From positions 1 through 53,145 of the forward strand of contig NZ_JABUXQ010000016.1 of NCBI RefSeq assembly GCF_014838735.1: 53,145 nucleotides of DNA. Reading direction: 5' to 3'. The notes under the pieces are model-generated. The model ran no database searches. It saw only the letters and a list, made by a program, of their open reading frames with translations, and was not told where the DNA came from. Below are positions 8,945 through 18,717 of the stretch, piece by piece. The position numbers and the translations under genes were made by a program. The stretch is from Limosilactobacillus portuensis. GTDB lineage: Bacteria; Bacillota; Bacilli; Lactobacillales; Lactobacillaceae. Each line of letters opens with the position of its first letter. The stretch's first letter is position 1.

Positions 8945-9523
8945 TTAATTCTCCTTCTCTAACTCTGTCAAAACTTGTTTTACTGCTGCGGGATATAATT
9001 GATGCTCAGTCTCATGGACCCGTTCTTCCAACGTTTCTACCGTATCGCTAGGCAAAATTGGCACGTGCCGCTGGGCGATAATTGGTCCAGAATCTAAACC
9101 AGCATCGATATAGTGGACGGTTACCCCGGTCTGTTTCCGCCGGTCATTAAATGCCCGCTCAATCGAATGTAATCCTGGATACTCTGGCAACCACGCGGGA
9201 TGAAGATTGACGATTCGGTGTTCATATTGATTTAGGATCGTTGGACCGACCACCCTTAGGTAACCGGCTAAAGCAATAAAGTCAATTTGATATTTTTTCA
9301 GTAACTGTAAAAGCTGTTTTTCATACTCTTCCTTTCCACCACAGGATTTCACCGTGAAACTTTCGGCAGGAACACCAAGGCGCTGTGCCCGTTTCATCAC
9401 CGGTGCATCTGGATGGTTGCAAAAGAGCAACGATAATTCACCAGGAATATCACCGCTTTGAAAATGCTTTGCTAGCACTTCAAAGTTTGTTCCGTTCCCG
9501 GAAGCGAAAATGGCAACTCTCAT
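8945..9523 (-). CDS. purN: Phosphoribosylglycinamide formyltransferase
   Basis: PurN transfers a formyl group from 10-formyl-THF to GAR. The ATG at 9523 is chosen because GAGG lies 7 bp upstream; a TTG two codons earlier is the alternative. The 192-residue product shows the N-terminal FASGNGTNF nucleotide-binding loop, the NLHPAWLPEYPG active-site segment carrying the catalytic Asn/His pair, and the HYIDAGLDSGPII block with the catalytic Asp. It is packed between purM (9 bp gap) and purH (3 bp gap). Confidence 0.96.
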   Translation of the reverse strand: MRVAIFASGNGTNFEVLAKHFQSGDIPGELSLLFCNHPDAPVMKRAQRLGVPAESFTVKSCGGKEEYEKQLLQLLKKYQIDFIALAGYLRVVGPTILNQYEHRIVNLHPAWLPEYPGLHSIERAFNDRRKQTGVTVHYIDAGLDSGPIIAQRHVPILPSDTVETLEERVHETEHQLYPAAVKQVLTELEKEN

Positions 9524-9532
9524 TTTCAAACC

Positions 9533-10570
9533 TCACTTAATTTCAATCTTTTCAGCATTTTCAGGGCGTTGACGCAAGTGACCAATTTGGTAACTTGCCT
9601 CACCTGCTTCTTTCAACTTCTCTTGAACCTGTTCAACATTAGTAGGATCAACTGCCAACACTAAGCCAATCCCCATGTTGAATGTTTGAAAGCAATCTGT
9701 CAGCGGTAACTGGCCGAGTTGCTGTAAGTAATCAAAAACTGGCAATGTCGGCCATAACTTATGATCGATTACCGCCTGCAATTGATCGTCAATCATTCGG
9801 GGAACGTTCTCAATCAATCCGCCACCAGTAATATGGCTTATCCCTTTAATCAATTTTTGGTGAATTAAAGGTAGTACTTGACGGACATAAATTCGGGTTG
9901 GTTTTAAAATGGCCTCGCCAACCGTCTCACCGTGAAGGACTTCTGGTTTCTCGTCGAGTTGAACATCATGATCCTTAAAGAGAATCTGACGAACAAGGGA
10001 AAAGCCATTCGAGTGGATCCCACTAGCTGGCAATCCCAAAAGGACATCGCCAGCTTGTGGTTGAGCCGTGGTTAAAAGCTCTTCTTTCTCTACGACTCCA
10101 GTCACCGTCCCCGCTAAATCATATTCATCTTTTGCGTACATATCCGGCATTTCAGCTGTTTCGCCACCAATTAATGCGGCACCAGCATCACGACAACCGG
10201 CTGCTACACCACTCACAATTTCTGCCATCTTTTGAGGGTCGTTATGACCAGTCGCAATATAATCGAGGAAGAATAACGGCTCAGCCCCTTGAGCTAAAAC
10301 ATCATTCACACACATTGCAACTACATCAATACCGATCGTGTCATGTTTTCCCATTTGTTGAGCAACCAGGAGTTTAGTTCCAACACCATCTGTCCCCGAA
10401 ACGAGAACCGGATGTTTCATGTGTAACTCTCCCAAATCAAACATTCCACCAAAACTACCAATGCCACTAACAACGCCTGGGCGATCGGTTGATTTTACAG
10501 CCGCTTTAATCCGATTAACTAATTCGTATCCGGCATTTACGTCAACACCGGCTTTTTGATAGCGATTCAT
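9533..10570 (-). CDS. purM: Phosphoribosylformylglycinamidine cyclo-ligase
   Basis: AIR synthetase closes the imidazole ring using ATP. The 345 residues match the family length. Recognisable blocks are GIGSFGGMF (~41-49), [34 protein letters not shown] and [14 protein letters not shown], all typical of PurM. The start overlaps the purF stop by four bases (ATGA), giving translational coupling. Nothing abnormal is seen. Confidence 0.97.
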   Translation of the reverse strand: MNRYQKAGVDVNAGYELVNRIKAAVKSTDRPGVVSGIGSFGGMFDLGELHMKHPVLVSGTDGVGTKLLVAQQMGKHDTIGIDVVAMCVNDVLAQGAEPLFFLDYIATGHNDPQKMAEIVSGVAAGCRDAGAALIGGETAEMPDMYAKDEYDLAGTVTGVVEKEELLTTAQPQAGDVLLGLPASGIHSNGFSLVRQILFKDHDVQLDEKPEVLHGETVGEAILKPTRIYVRQVLPLIHQKLIKGISHITGGGLIENVPRMIDDQLQAVIDHKLWPTLPVFDYLQQLGQLPLTDCFQTFNMGIGLVLAVDPTNVEQVQEKLKEAGEASYQIGHLRQRPENAEKIEIK

Positions 10571-12030
10571 GATTCAAGTTCCTTTCGTGCCCGCTTTTCT
10601 TGTTCGTTTAGTGACTTCAAATATCCTTCTTCGTAATCGTAAAGCGGAGTTGGGTAGTCGCCATTAAAGTAAGCTACTGTTAGGCCACCATATGGCGCAT
10701 CCCCCGCGTCCGGAATATTGATTGCCTTAATCAAATTCTCAACACTCAGAAAATGAAGGGAATCAGCGCCAATTAACTCTTTCATTGTTGGAACTGAATA
10801 ATGAGCTGCCATTAACTCTGACCGCGTTGAAATATCAATTCCATAAAAGCACGGAAATTTAAATGGCGGTGAAGCAATCAACATGTGAACTTCCTTAGCT
10901 CCCGCATGCCGAAGCATTTTAATAATCTGCTTAGAAGTGGTTCCCCGAACAAGCGAATCATCGACTACGATTACTCGTTTGCCAGCAACAACCCCGCGAA
11001 AGGCAGATAGTTTGAGATGAACGCCCTGCTCACGAAGAGCTTGTGTTGGCTGGATGAATGTCCGGGCAACGTATTGGCTCTTAATCAAGCCCATTTCGTA
11101 TGGCAATCCAGATTCTTCTGCATAGCCCGACGCTGCGGATAGTGATGAATTGGGAACACCAATAACCATATCCGCATCAATCGGGTATTGCTTTGCCAGT
11201 AATCTTCCCATCTGTTTACGGGCGTTATGGACTGTTACCCCGTGAATAATCGAATCAGGGCGGGCAAAGTAAATATATTCCATTGAACAAATTGCTAATT
11301 GAGTATCCGTTGTGTAGTGGTCAATATGTAACCCATCACGATCAATTACAATCAGTTCTCCTGGTTGAACATCTCGAATGAATTTAGCGTTAACAATGTC
11401 TAAGGCACATGTTTCGCTAGCCACTACATAGGCACCGTTTTCCAATTGACCAATACATAAAGGGCGAATCCCGTTTGGATCCAGCGCTGCAATTAACCTG
11501 TCCTTTTGTAGCAAGAGAAAGGCAAAGCCACCGTGGACAATGTTCAGGCTCTTTTTTAAGGCCGGAATAAAACCTTCTTTAATGTACTTCCGAACTAGGT
11601 GAATCAGAATTTCGGTATCGGAATCCGACTGAAAGACCGCACCATCATCCTCCAGCTGGCGTCGTAACGTAACGGCATTAGTCAGATTGCCGTTATGCGC
11701 TAACGCAACGTCACCATCATGGAAGTGGAATAAAAAAGGTTGGACATTGGCGATTGAATTATGACCGCTAGTACCGTAACGGACATGACCAATTGCTGCG
11801 TCACCAACTAATCGCTTTAATTCATTTGGGTTAGCGAACACCTTTGCTAAGAGTCCCCGGTCACGATGCTGGTAAAGTTCTTTTGAATCAGTCGAAACGA
11901 TTCCGGCACCTTCCTGACCACGATGTTGAAGGGTATGAAGACCATAGTATGTTAACTGGCTTGCATCTTGAGCACCAAAAACGCCAAAGACACCACATTC
12001 TTCATTTAATCCTTTGATTTCAGCTGGCAC
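10567..12030 (-). CDS. purF: Amidophosphoribosyltransferase
   Basis: PurF makes phosphoribosylamine from PRPP and glutamine, the committed step of purine synthesis. I choose GTG at 12030: GGGAGGAGG lies about 7 bp upstream and the product begins [16 protein letters not shown], as in relatives. A GTG six codons further up is the alternative. The N-terminal nucleophile is the Cys in ECGVFG, exposed after removal of a short propeptide. The PRPP-binding motif [13 protein letters not shown] lies in the C-terminal half. The gene overlaps the end of purL by 25 bases and purM by four. Confidence 0.96.
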   Translation of the reverse strand: MPAEIKGLNEECGVFGVFGAQDASQLTYYGLHTLQHRGQEGAGIVSTDSKELYQHRDRGLLAKVFANPNELKRLVGDAAIGHVRYGTSGHNSIANVQPFLFHFHDGDVALAHNGNLTNAVTLRRQLEDDGAVFQSDSDTEILIHLVRKYIKEGFIPALKKSLNIVHGGFAFLLLQKDRLIAALDPNGIRPLCIGQLENGAYVVASETCALDIVNAKFIRDVQPGELIVIDRDGLHIDHYTTDTQLAICSMEYIYFARPDSIIHGVTVHNARKQMGRLLAKQYPIDADMVIGVPNSSLSAASGYAEESGLPYEMGLIKSQYVARTFIQPTQALREQGVHLKLSAFRGVVAGKRVIVVDDSLVRGTTSKQIIKMLRHAGAKEVHMLIASPPFKFPCFYGIDISTRSELMAAHYSVPTMKELIGADSLHFLSVENLIKAINIPDAGDAPYGGLTVAYFNGDYPTPLYDYEEGYLKSLNEQEKRARKELES

Positions 12031-14234
12031 GGGATCGCCTCCTCCCACAATTTTTGTAGTTCAGCAACACTTTGATTAATCTCAGCATCTTGCAATTGCG
12101 CTTCAAGCCAATGCGTATTCGTGACTTCCCCAACTAGCAGTGCATCCGCACCCATCGTTTTTTCAAAAGCAGCCGTCTTGGCAGCAGGAACTGTCACAAC
12201 AAACCGCCCCGGAGTTTCGCTAAATAATTGAGCAGCTGTCAGGTGACGAATATCAATATTCATCCCCAAATCTGTCTTAAACAATGTTTCAGCAAGGCCA
12301 ACTCCAAGACCGCCTTCACTTAGATCATGAGCACTTGCAACATCGCCCCGTTGCATTGCGGTAAGAAGACGCATCATGTAGTCATGAACGTGTTCCAGAT
12401 CAAACGAGTTAAGGACACCACTAATATCACCGGTAAGCATCTTTTGAATTTCTGTACCCGCAAAGTCATTCTCAGTTTTACCAATGAGGTATACTTTGTC
12501 GCCAGCATGTTGAACAAATGATGGAATAACATGCTGAATATCCTTAATCAGGCCAACCATTCCGACCATTGGTGTTGGGTGGATTGCCTTACCATTGTTC
12601 TCGTTATATAGCGAAACATTTCCTGAAATAACCGGGGTATCAAATACTCGACAAGCATCGGCCATCCCCTTAACAGATTGGTGAAGTTCCCAGAAAATTT
12701 CGGGATCGTTTGGGTCACCATAGTTTAAACAATCGGTAATCCCTAATGGTTCGGCACCACTAGCCACAATGTTAGTTGCCGCCTCAACAAGAGCAATTTG
12801 ACCCCCAATTTCTGGGCTCAAATAGACGAACCGCCCGTTACCATCAGTTGTCATTGAAAGGCCTTTATGGGTACCGCGAATACGTAAAACACCAGCATCG
12901 CTCCCGGGACCGACCACCGTGCTTGTCCGTACTTGTGAGTCATATTGTTGATAAAAAATGCTCTTATCCGCGATTGTTGATTGTTGAAGAAGACTCCGCA
13001 ACGTTTGTTCAGCATCATCAATGGTTGGTACCCATGCAGTTTGCTTTTCTACTGCTAAAATCCGTGCTGGTTTCTTTTCCTCACTAGCTTCTTCCAATAC
13101 ATCATCAGTCAAACTAGAAACAGGAATATTGCAGACCTCTTGTCCATCATGGTAGAGAACGTAATCGTGACCAGCAGTAATCCGACCAATCGTCACTGCT
13201 TCTAGGTCATAAAAGTCAAAGATCTTTTTAACGTCTTCTTCGTGGCCCTTATTTACACACAGGAGCATCCGTTCCTGCGATTCACTTAACATAATTTCGT
13301 AAGCTGACATATTTGGTTCACGTTGAGGAACGAGGTCAAGGTTTAGCTCCATGCCGCTTTGCCCTTCAGATGCCATTTCTGCACTTGAAGAAACAATTCC
13401 GGCTGCCCCCATATCCTGAATACCAACTAGCCAGTCAGGGTGCTTAGTGATAACTTCCAGGCAAGCCTCTAAAAGGAGCTTTTCCATAAAGGGATCGCCA
13501 ACTTGAACCGCAGAACGCTGGGTAGCATTCTCATCACTAAAATCAGCAGAAGCAAAGGTTGCCCCATGAATCCCGTCACGGCCAGTTTGCGCGCCGACAT
13601 ACATTACCGCATTGCCAATTCCGGCTGCCTTCCCTTTCTGGAGATCCTTCTGGTCCATCAAGCCAACACTCATCGCATTACATAAAAGATTTCCTTGGTA
13701 GCACGGATCAAAAGTTGTTTCACCGGCAATTGTGGGAATTCCCATACAGTTACCGTAATCACCAATTCCCCGCACCGTCCCATCAACCTTCATCCGCATC
13801 TTTGGATCAGTTAGTTCGCCAAAATGGAGAGAATCAAGTGAGGCAACTGGGCGAGCACCCATACTGAAAATGTCACGAAGAATTCCACCAACCCCAGTAG
13901 CAGCTCCCTGATATGGTTCTACCGTTGTTGGGTGGTTATGGCTTTCCGCTTTGAAAACCACGGCTTGACCATCATCAATATCAATAACTCCCGCACCTTC
14001 ACCAGGACCTTGCAAAACTCGGGAATTCTTATTTGGAAATAATCTTAAAACAGGTTTTGACTTTTTATAAGAACAGTGTTCGCTCCACATTGCGGAAAAC
14101 AATCCGGTTTCAGTGTAGTTTGGCAACCTACCAAGAAGCTTTTTGCTAATGTAGTTGTACTCATCTTCGCTTAGACTCCAGTCAAGGTATGGTTTTTGTT
14201 TTTTAATTTCTTCAGGGGTCATTGCCTGTTCCAT
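12006..14234 (-). CDS. purL: Phosphoribosylformylglycinamidine synthase, large subunit
   Basis: This 742-residue protein is the small type of FGAM synthase, which needs separate PurS and PurQ subunits; both are encoded just upstream. Visible family segments are [12 protein letters not shown] near residue 47, [18 protein letters not shown], the ATP-binding ESQERMLLC block near residue 319, and GNVSLYNE in the C-terminal half. It starts 3 bp after the purQ stop. No truncation is seen. Confidence 0.97.
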   Translation of the reverse strand: MEQAMTPEEIKKQKPYLDWSLSEDEYNYISKKLLGRLPNYTETGLFSAMWSEHCSYKKSKPVLRLFPNKNSRVLQGPGEGAGVIDIDDGQAVVFKAESHNHPTTVEPYQGAATGVGGILRDIFSMGARPVASLDSLHFGELTDPKMRMKVDGTVRGIGDYGNCMGIPTIAGETTFDPCYQGNLLCNAMSVGLMDQKDLQKGKAAGIGNAVMYVGAQTGRDGIHGATFASADFSDENATQRSAVQVGDPFMEKLLLEACLEVITKHPDWLVGIQDMGAAGIVSSSAEMASEGQSGMELNLDLVPQREPNMSAYEIMLSESQERMLLCVNKGHEEDVKKIFDFYDLEAVTIGRITAGHDYVLYHDGQEVCNIPVSSLTDDVLEEASEEKKPARILAVEKQTAWVPTIDDAEQTLRSLLQQSTIADKSIFYQQYDSQVRTSTVVGPGSDAGVLRIRGTHKGLSMTTDGNGRFVYLSPEIGGQIALVEAATNIVASGAEPLGITDCLNYGDPNDPEIFWELHQSVKGMADACRVFDTPVISGNVSLYNENNGKAIHPTPMVGMVGLIKDIQHVIPSFVQHAGDKVYLIGKTENDFAGTEIQKMLTGDISGVLNSFDLEHVHDYMMRLLTAMQRGDVASAHDLSEGGLGVGLAETLFKTDLGMNIDIRHLTAAQLFSETPGRFVVTVPAAKTAAFEKTMGADALLVGEVTNTHWLEAQLQDAEINQSVAELQKLWEEAIPCQLKSKD

Positions 14235-14237
14235 TGT

Positions 14238-14918
14238 CTATTCCTCCACCTTTGCATTTCTATTTGCGAGCAACGATTTGAATAACTGTAATCCATCAGT
14301 ATTACCAAGAAGTGCTTCAACAGCTCGTTCTGGGTGAGGCATCATTCCCAAAACATTTCCCCGTTCATTAGTAATCCCCGCAATATTACGCAGACTGCCA
14401 TTTGGGTTTTCCTCAGCATACCGAAATACAACCTGATGATTCTTTTCAAGGCGGTCAAGCGTCTCTTCATCTGCAAAATAACTGCCGTCAGCATGAGCAA
14501 TTGGCAAAGCGATTCGTTCGTGCTTTTCATATTGTTGAGTAAAGATCGTTTCGTTATTAACCACTTCCAGGGGAACTGTTTTGCAGACGAACTTTTGACT
14601 ATCATTCCGTTTTAACGCTCCAGGAAGAAGACCAACTTCTGTTAAAATTTGGAAGCCATTGCAGGTCCCAAATACTGGTTTCCCTTCTTCTGCCATCTTG
14701 ATAACCGCTGGCATAATATTAGTAAAGCGAGCAATTGCCCCCGCTCTTAAGTAGTCACCATATGAAAAGCCACCTGGCAACATCACAGCATCAAACCCTG
14801 CTAAACTCTTTTCTCGATGCGAAACATATTCCACATCAGCATGACAAACTGAGCGGAGTGCTTCATAGAGGTCAATATCACAGTTAGAACCAGGAAAAAC
14901 AATCACCGCGATCTTCAT
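14238..14918 (-). CDS. purQ: Phosphoribosylformylglycinamidine synthase, glutaminase subunit
   Basis: PurQ releases ammonia from glutamine for PurL. The 226 residues form a class I glutamine amidotransferase with the nucleophile Cys in [10 protein letters not shown] (about residue 85) and the catalytic His/Glu in MMPHPER near the C-terminus. The ATG follows the purS stop directly (TAAATG), so the two are translationally coupled. Confidence 0.97.
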   Translation of the reverse strand: MKIAVIVFPGSNCDIDLYEALRSVCHADVEYVSHREKSLAGFDAVMLPGGFSYGDYLRAGAIARFTNIMPAVIKMAEEGKPVFGTCNGFQILTEVGLLPGALKRNDSQKFVCKTVPLEVVNNETIFTQQYEKHERIALPIAHADGSYFADEETLDRLEKNHQVVFRYAEENPNGSLRNIAGITNERGNVLGMMPHPERAVEALLGNTDGLQLFKSLLANRNAKVEE

Positions 14919-15167
14919 TTAATCTTCCCCCATCACTTGATACTTATAAGTTTCCATATTGAAGTTAACTAAGAGTTGATCCGCAATTTCTTCAATTGTC
15001 TTTTCAACCACTTTTCCAGTCCCTTCAACAGTTACATCAAAGAATTTACCAACCTGGACATCCTTCACTTCGTCATGGCCCAGCGTATGAATTGCATCTT
15101 TAATGGTCTCTCCTTGAGGATCAAAAACTGATTGCTTATAGGTAACGAAAATCCGCACTTTTGTCAT
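14919..15167 (-). CDS. purS: Phosphoribosylformylglycinamidine synthase subunit PurS
   Basis: This 82-residue subunit bridges PurQ and PurL for ammonia channelling. The sequence has the typical start (KVRIFVTYKQSVFDPQGETI), the segment VKDVQVGKFFDV and a C-terminal helix with LLVNFNMETY. It starts immediately after the purC stop and runs directly into purQ, the standard purC-S-Q-L order of Gram-positives. Confidence 0.96.
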   Translation of the reverse strand: MTKVRIFVTYKQSVFDPQGETIKDAIHTLGHDEVKDVQVGKFFDVTVEGTGKVVEKTIEEIADQLLVNFNMETYKYQVMGED

Positions 15168-15887
15168 TTACTTATCCTCCGCAATAACATCTTCCAGCCG
15201 TGCTAATACTTGATCATAGGTTTGGGTTAAGTCAGCTAACTTTCGCCGATAAACATCCTTATCCATGTGCTGATCGGTTTTAATATCCCATAGCCGACAA
15301 TTATCAGGCGAGAATTCATCTGCCAAAATAATCTTGCCATTGCTTAACCGACCGAACTCTAACTTAAAGTCAACTAACTGCATCCCCGCCTTTTCAAAAA
15401 GTGGTGTTAACAGGCCGTTAACCTCTCGACAAATGTCCCACATTTTTTCAAGTTCAGAATGGGTAGCAATTCCTAACGCAATCGTTGCCGACTCGTTAAT
15501 AAATGGATCGTCTAATTCATCACTCTTATAAAAAGTTTCCTCAACCGGTTCTGGAAGCCTCTTTCCTTCGTCCAACCCATACCGACTAGCAAAGTGTCCC
15601 GCAACCACATTCCGGGTAACAAATTCTAGCGGAAACATCGTACATTTCTTAACTAGATCTTCATTAGCTGACAACTTTTTGATGAAGTGAGTCTCAATCC
15701 CGTGCTTGATTAAATATTGAAAAACCAAGCTTGAAATGGCATTAGCAGCTTCACCCTTTCCAGCAAAGTGCTCCTTCTTTTTCCCGTTCAGCGCAGTTGC
15801 TTGGTCCATATATACAACCCGCAGTACTTCGGGATCGTCTGTTTGCCACATCTGTTTTGCTTTTCCGGTATAAAGTAACTTTTCCAT
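15168..15887 (-). CDS. purC: SAICAR synthetase
   Basis: PurC ligates aspartate to CAIR. It is the first gene of the minus-strand operon purC-S-Q-L-F-M-N-H-D. The 239-residue protein has the N-terminal LLYTGKAKQMWQ, the FVTRNVVAGHFASRYG block near residue 90, and the DFKLEFGR...ADEFSPDNCRLWD block, all diagnostic. Upstream there is a clear promoter and several PurBox-like sites, so the whole operon is probably under PurR control. Confidence 0.97.
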   Translation of the reverse strand: MEKLLYTGKAKQMWQTDDPEVLRVVYMDQATALNGKKKEHFAGKGEAANAISSLVFQYLIKHGIETHFIKKLSANEDLVKKCTMFPLEFVTRNVVAGHFASRYGLDEGKRLPEPVEETFYKSDELDDPFINESATIALGIATHSELEKMWDICREVNGLLTPLFEKAGMQLVDFKLEFGRLSNGKIILADEFSPDNCRLWDIKTDQHMDKDVYRRKLADLTQTYDQVLARLEDVIAEDK

Positions 15888-15916
15888 TGTTAATTAAGGC
15901 TCCTTTACATAAAAAA

Positions 15917-15950
15917 CGAACATTAAACTAACTAATAACGATTTTATTCG
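15917..15950 (-). promoter_or_regulatory. Paired PurBox-like sites in the purC leader
   Basis: CGAACATTA (15917-15925) and the opposed TTATTCG (15944-15950) form an imperfect inverted pair, the arrangement of PurR operators in bacilli. They lie just downstream of the inferred transcription start (about 15959), where binding could block the operon. The repressive role is inferred. Confidence 0.55.
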
Positions 15951-15965
15951 TTAAAATCTGTCATT

Positions 15966-15995
15966 AATATACTCTCAGTCATAAGTAATTGTCAA
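15966..15995 (-). promoter_or_regulatory. purC operon promoter
   Basis: On the minus strand TTGACA (complement of 15990-15995), an 18-bp spacer and TATATT (complement of 15966-15971) predict a start near 15959. That leaves a leader of about 70 nt before purC. Confidence 0.75.
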
Positions 15996-16028
15996 CATAA
16001 TTTACTAACTTTATTTACACTTTCTTTA

Positions 16029-16040
16029 TAATAGTTCGTG
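16029..16040 (-). promoter_or_regulatory. Upstream PurBox of the purC operon
   Basis: The minus strand reads CACGAACTATTA here. The CGAAC core (complement of 16034-16038) is centred about 77 bp upstream of the inferred start. In Lactococcus lactis, PurBoxes (AWWWCCGAACWWT) act as activator sites near -76, so this position suggests PurR activation. The match is good at CGAACWWT and weaker at the 5' part. Confidence 0.5.
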
Positions 16041-16156
16041 TTTTACGCTAGTTTTAATTCTTAAAACCCGTAATTTTTATAAAATTAACCTAATTTATCT
16101 TTTAAGCCATTGTTAACTATCTCTAAATAAATATTTTTAATTTCTCAAGATAATTA

Positions 16157-16184
16157 TTGACTTTTCAAAAATTAAGATTAAACT
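16157..16184 (+). promoter_or_regulatory. Promoter of the met T-box leader
   Basis: TTGACT (16157-16162), a 16-bp spacer and TAAACT (16179-16184) lie directly upstream of the Met T-box leader. The match is moderate, but the position fits. The preceding stretch to the purC promoter is AT-rich with no gene. Confidence 0.5.
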
Positions 16185-16194
16185 AATAAACAAT

Positions 16195-16487
16195 TAAATT
16201 ATGATTAGACTTTGAAGAGAAGAGTAGTACCTCGTCGTTTCTGCAGAGAGTCCTTACTTGGTGAAAAAGGATATTCGACAACAGTATGAAGATGAGCTCT
16301 GAGTCATCTAACCTGGTCATCCCGGCTAGGTTAGACGGATAGCAATCGTTACATTGCGGAGTATTCATATCTTATAATGAGTACTTAACGAGGTTGTTAT
16401 TGTAAGGTAACAATAAACTCAGGGTGGTACCGCGAAAGCTTTCGTCCCATAGTTCAAATAGAATTATGGGACGAAAGCTTTTTTATT
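16195..16487 (+). promoter_or_regulatory. T-box leader (Met) of the metA operon
   Basis: Stem I shows the AGAGAGTCC bulge region and a GGTG apical loop. The specifier loop reads GAA-G-ATG-A with ATG at 16292-16294, a methionine codon in the same context as the Tyr codon of the tyrS leader. The conserved T-box AGGGTGGTACCGCG is at 16421-16434. It is followed by the terminator AAAGCTTTCGTCCCATA...TATGGGACGAAAGC (16434-16486) with a T-run. Expression should rise when tRNA-Met is uncharged. Confidence 0.93.
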
Positions 16488-16535
16488 AGAAGCTAATCTA
16501 GCTTAATCTAATCACTTAAGAAAGGAGAATCAGTA

Positions 16536-17410
16536 ATGACAGCAAATGCAAAAAATGGTTTCTTGCTCAGTAACGGTCACTGGCAAAATCACTATATCTT
16601 AATAATCCGGTATCAATCGTGGTGGTTAATCTAATGCCAACTAAAGAAACAACTGAACGTCAATTCCTTGAAAGTTTCAATAAACTAACTCAAGACGTTG
16701 AACTTACTTTTCTTTATCCGGCAACTCACCATTTCAAAAACATTTCCTTCTCAGCGATCACTAAAGCTTACGTCAGCTTAGAAGAAATTGAGAATTACTC
16801 GTTCGACGGCTTAATCATTACTGGTGCTCCCGTTGAACAGCTTGCTTTTCAGCAAGTTGATTATTGGGAAGAATTTCGCACAATCTGTGACTGGGCAGAG
16901 CGTCATACCAAGCAAAGCCTGCTAGAATGCTGGGCTGCTCTTGGCGGTCTCTATAACGACTATCAAATTAAGAAGCACCAGTTATCGCAGAAGATTTTTG
17001 GGATCTATCAAGCAACAGGAATTAACAGGTGTAATCAATTAGCGGAACATCTTACTAACCAGCAATTAGTCATTCCCCAATCACGCCACTCCAGTCCCAA
17101 CGTTGATCCAGAGAACCTTCCCGATGATCTGCAAATTGTCGCTGAAAATAATGAAATCGGTCCTTTAATCTATCACTCCCCTGGTAAACACCGCACTTAC
17201 ATTACAGGCCACCCGGAATATGAAGCAGATACGCTTGCGCAGGAATATTACCGTGATCTAAAAAAGCGGCTGCCTATTCAGGAACCGCGTAACTACTTCT
17301 CTAACCGGAATACCGGTGAGATTAAATATTCATGGCGAAAATCAAGCACACAAATCTATCAAAATTGGTTAAACACATTCACACAACAGAAAGTAGGTAC
17401 ATTAGTATGA
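16536..17410 (+). pseudogene. metA: Homoserine O-acyltransferase (MetA family), frameshifted near the N-terminus
   Basis: The gene should acylate homoserine for methionine synthesis. A good ribosome site (AAAGGAG) precedes ATG 16536, whose frame reads MTANAKNGFLLSNGHWQNHY and then stops after 33 codons. The MetA frame is offset by one base and reads ...LNNPVSIVVVNLMPTKE; its first start-like codon is a GTG at 16619 with no ribosome site. Adding one base around 16593-16598 would join the two into a ~291-residue protein of normal MetA length. The rest is intact: catalytic Cys in LLECWAALGG, PQSRHSS, and the His/Glu pair in GHPEY. It is either a recent null mutation or a sequencing error. The stop overlaps the next start (ATGA). 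Confidence 0.8.
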
Positions 17411-18696
17411 GTAATCAAGAACAATCACCAAAATACCATTTTGAAACTCTCCAAGTCCACGCTGGTCAAACCGTAGACGAAACTGGTGCTCGCGCGGTAC
17501 CAATTTACCAAACAACTTCTTACGTTTTCAAAGACGCTAAACAGGCCGCCGACCGATTCTCCCTAAAGGAACCCGGCAATATTTATACCCGGTTAACCAA
17601 CCCAACTACCGATGTCGTTGATCGTCGGGTAGCCGCCTTAGAACACGGGACAGCCGGAATCACTTTAGCTACCGGTTCAGCAGCAATCACCGCTGCGATC
17701 CTGAACATTGCTCAGCAAGGCGATGAAATTGTTTCTGCAAGTACAATTTACGGTGGAACTTATGACCTCTTTGCCGTTACCCTTCCTAAATTAGGAATTA
17801 AAACTCGCTTTGTCGATCCTGATGATCCGGCAAACTTTGAAAAGCAGATCAACGAGCATACTAAAGCTCTCTACGTTGAAAGTATTGGAAATCCCGGGAT
17901 TAACCTAGTTGACTTTAAGGCGATCGCCAAAATCGCTCACGATCACGGAATCCTCTTTATTGTCGATAACACCTTTGGGACTCCCTACCTCGTTAAACCA
18001 CTTGACCTTGGTGCCGATGTTGTCGTTCATTCCGCAACTAAATTCATTGGCGGTCACGGAACAACGATGGGTGGTGTCATTGTAGAAAACGGGAAGTTCG
18101 ATTATCAGGCTAGTGGTCGCTATCCTGGCTTCACCACCCCTAATAGTCAATATGATGGCCTTGTGTTTGCCGATCTAGCACCTGCTGCGTTTACTACCAA
18201 AGTTCGGGCAGAAACCGCTCGTGACCTTGGTGCCACCATTAGTCCATTTAACTCATTCCTTCTCCTTCAAGGGCTTGAATCACTCTCACTCCGGGTTGAA
18301 CGTCACGTTGCTAACACCAGAAAAATCGTCAAATTTCTTAACGATCATCCAAAAGTTGCTTGGATCAACTACCCAGAATTAGCAGATAGCCCGTATAAGC
18401 CATTAGCAAATGAATACTTCCCTCACGGTGTCGGTTCAATTTTCACCCTTGGCCTCAAGGGCGGCGAAGAAGCAGGCAAGGAGCTTATCAGCAACCTCAA
18501 GCTCTTCTCATTATTAGCAAACGTTGCCGATGCCAAGTCGCTGATTATTCATCCAGCTTCAACAACTCATGCCCAGTTAAGTCCCGAAGAATTAAAGGCT
18601 GCTGGTGTGACTCCCGATCTCATTCGGGTTTCTGTGGGAATTGAAAACGCGGATGACCTGATTGCGGATCTCGACCAAGCACTAGCAAAGATTTAG
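17407..18696 (+). CDS. O-acetylhomoserine sulfhydrylase / aminocarboxypropyltransferase
   Basis: This PLP enzyme makes homocysteine (or methionine with methanethiol) from O-acetylhomoserine. I take ATG 17407, which overlaps the metA stop as ATGA; the product starts [20 protein letters not shown], as in this family, and is 429 residues long. The PLP lysine is Lys212 in [29 protein letters not shown] and the C-terminal [18 protein letters not shown] are typical of the sulfhydrylase branch rather than cystathionine synthases. It is the second gene of the Met T-box operon and depends on coupling to the damaged metA. MetY is the usual symbol for this activity, but I do not assign it firmly. Confidence 0.93.
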   Translation: MSNQEQSPKYHFETLQVHAGQTVDETGARAVPIYQTTSYVFKDAKQAADRFSLKEPGNIYTRLTNPTTDVVDRRVAALEHGTAGITLATGSAAITAAILNIAQQGDEIVSASTIYGGTYDLFAVTLPKLGIKTRFVDPDDPANFEKQINEHTKALYVESIGNPGINLVDFKAIAKIAHDHGILFIVDNTFGTPYLVKPLDLGADVVVHSATKFIGGHGTTMGGVIVENGKFDYQASGRYPGFTTPNSQYDGLVFADLAPAAFTTKVRAETARDLGATISPFNSFLLLQGLESLSLRVERHVANTRKIVKFLNDHPKVAWINYPELADSPYKPLANEYFPHGVGSIFTLGLKGGEEAGKELISNLKLFSLLANVADAKSLIIHPASTTHAQLSPEELKAAGVTPDLIRVSVGIENADDLIADLDQALAKI

Positions 18697-18717
18697 CCAA
18701 GTAAAGGAGGCCCTGTT

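Noticed and set aside
16183-16368. Minus-strand open frame of 61 codons in the met leader
   Set aside because: It is the complement of the structured T-box Stem I and has no protein-like features.
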